Made by a program: the position numbers and the translations under genes. Shown piece by piece: positions 63,186 to 64,000 of a DNA stretch of 64,000 nt. Position 1 is the stretch's first letter; every line of letters begins with the position of its first letter. This DNA comes from Dyella_B sp035503745. GTDB taxonomy: Bacteria > Pseudomonadota > Gammaproteobacteria > Xanthomonadales > Rhodanobacteraceae. The DNA lies in the NCBI RefSeq assembly GCF_035503745.1, contig NZ_DATJTC010000011.1, forward strand, positions 62,001 to 126,000, given 5' to 3'. A model generated the notes under the pieces. That model worked only from the letters and a program-made list of their open reading frames with translations. It made no database searches and was not told the DNA's origin.

Positions 63186-64000
63186 TTAGTGCTGCATGAA
63201 AATAGGCAGATCGGCGTTGGCGAGGACGTAGCGCGTCGCACCGCCCAGCACCCGTTCACGAATGCGGGAATGGCTGTAGGCGCCCATCACCAGCAGGCCG
63301 GCCTGCGTTTCGCGCGCCTTGTTCAGTATCGTCTTGCCGGCCTCGTCAGCGGCCACACGAATAAAATGGGGCTTTGCGGCGATGCCATGATGCGCCAGAT
63401 AGGTGATCGGATCGGGCTCCGTAACGCTGACTTGATCGCCGTATGGTGGGCGCATTTCTCCGTTGATCAGTGTTACGTGTTTGGCCAGTTGAATAAGGGG
63501 AAGCGCGCTGTGTAGTGCGCGGGTGGACTCGTAGGTGCCGTTCCAGGCGATAACGATGCGTTCAAAAGATACCGCGCCGTCCCAGTGTGGCGGGAGAACG
63601 ATGCATGGCGTACGGCTGCTTAGCATGCCCTCGCCAAGAATGTCGAAGACGCGTTCCTCATCGACGATGTCGCGCTCGATGATGATGACGTCATGCCATG
63701 CACCAAGCTTGCGCATCGTGGGTGCAATGGCGGTACGGGTCACCGCCCAGGTAGAGTGGCCCGCGCCGTAGCGTTTGGCGAAATCGCGGAAGGCGGCGGA
63801 CTCATCCGGCATTTCATAGTCGATGTCCGTCAGCAAGCTCATGATGGTTGGGTCGGTTTCATAAGCGCGCTGCTGCCTTAGCGAGCCGGGCACGTAGCAT
63901 CCCGTGACATTGCCGTTACAGCGCGATGCGATATCGATAGCCGTCACCAGCGATGCGCTCCAGGGCCCGGTCGATGTCGCCAAGGCCAGGATGTCGTGCA
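63186..64000 (-). CDS. Tandem universal stress protein, partial at window edge
   Basis: At least 271 codons. The frame remains open at the edge, reading HDILALATSTGPWSASLVTAIDIA, a Usp N-terminal strand and helix, so only a short 5' segment is missing. Domain 1 ends with IVLPPHWDG; domain 2 has RIVIAWNGTYESTRAL and the loop GAYSHSRIRERVLGG. Domain 1 lacks a clear ATP-loop glycine pattern. Two-domain Usp proteins of this type are often induced by oxygen limitation. Confidence 0.88.
   Translation of the reverse strand, partial: HDILALATSTGPWSASLVTAIDIASRCNGNVTGCYVPGSLRQQRAYETDPTIMSLLTDIDYEMPDESAAFRDFAKRYGAGHSTWAVTRTAIAPTMRKLGAWHDVIIIERDIVDEERVFDILGEGMLSSRTPCIVLPPHWDGAVSFERIVIAWNGTYESTRALHSALPLIQLAKHVTLINGEMRPPYGDQVSVTEPDPITYLAHHGIAAKPHFIRVAADEAGKTILNKARETQAGLLVMGAYSHSRIRERVLGGATRYVLANADLPIFMQH

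Overview
The window is GC-rich, densely coded gammaproteobacterial chromosome. A lexA-imuA-imuB-dnaE2 cassette, an AceF and a dihydrolipoyl dehydrogenase that each carry one N-terminal lipoyl domain, MaeB, PilU, many small lipoproteins (DUF6491-, DUF2884- and DUF4398-type) and DUF883/DUF2383/DUF465 proteins together point to Xanthomonadales, most likely Rhodanobacteraceae (Dyella/Rhodanobacter/Luteibacter-like). The genus is inference. I saw no rRNA, tRNA, CRISPR array or complete insertion sequence.

Layout. 0-6 kb: LpxH-type phosphoesterase (cut by the window edge), SGNH hydrolase, AlaA-type aminotransferase, RsgA, a QEGLA-motif protein and a DUF2165 membrane protein. 6-12 kb: maeB and aceE with a bidirectional terminator. 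12-20 kb: a leftward MFS/membrane protein/GST cluster, a membrane LytTR regulator, a lipoprotein, two paralogous DUF6491 lipoproteins around a Cys-rich protein, a ferritin-like protein and a universal stress protein. 20-28 kb: exported Bcp-type peroxiredoxin, two DUF2884 paralogues, a DUF2383 protein, a ketopantoate-reductase-like protein with an FAD dehydrogenase, and an MscS channel. 28-31.4 kb: aceF-lpdA, completing the pyruvate dehydrogenase complex whose E1 gene lies about 17 kb upstream. A palindrome shared by the two upstream regions suggests common control.

31.4-33.7 kb is a scar of a two-partner-secretion/contact-dependent-inhibition locus: a TpsB 5' stub, the 3' tail of another secreted protein, an AT-rich immunity-like gene and an orphan FhaB/CdiA C-terminal piece. 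34-40.7 kb holds dinB, an APC permease, a secreted GH-A glycosidase and a putative secreted HExxH effector. 40.9-47.5 kb is the mutagenic repair cassette, with a perfect palindrome at the start of lexA, followed by an AlkB homologue. 47.5-57.3 kb is mostly core: phosphatase-pgk, maiA, three 79-bp tandem repeats, pilU, a DUF4398 pair, a YdcH-type protein, cbs and glmS.

Immediately downstream of glmS, at the position where Tn7 inserts, there is a TGT followed by three 20-bp direct repeats, resembling a Tn7-like transposon right end. Accessory genes follow: a YjjJ/HipA kinase, then a TetR regulator with two mirrored operators controlling a SnoaL-SDR pair, then a universal stress protein cluster with two FNR/Anr-type boxes. 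The last stress-protein gene runs off the right edge.
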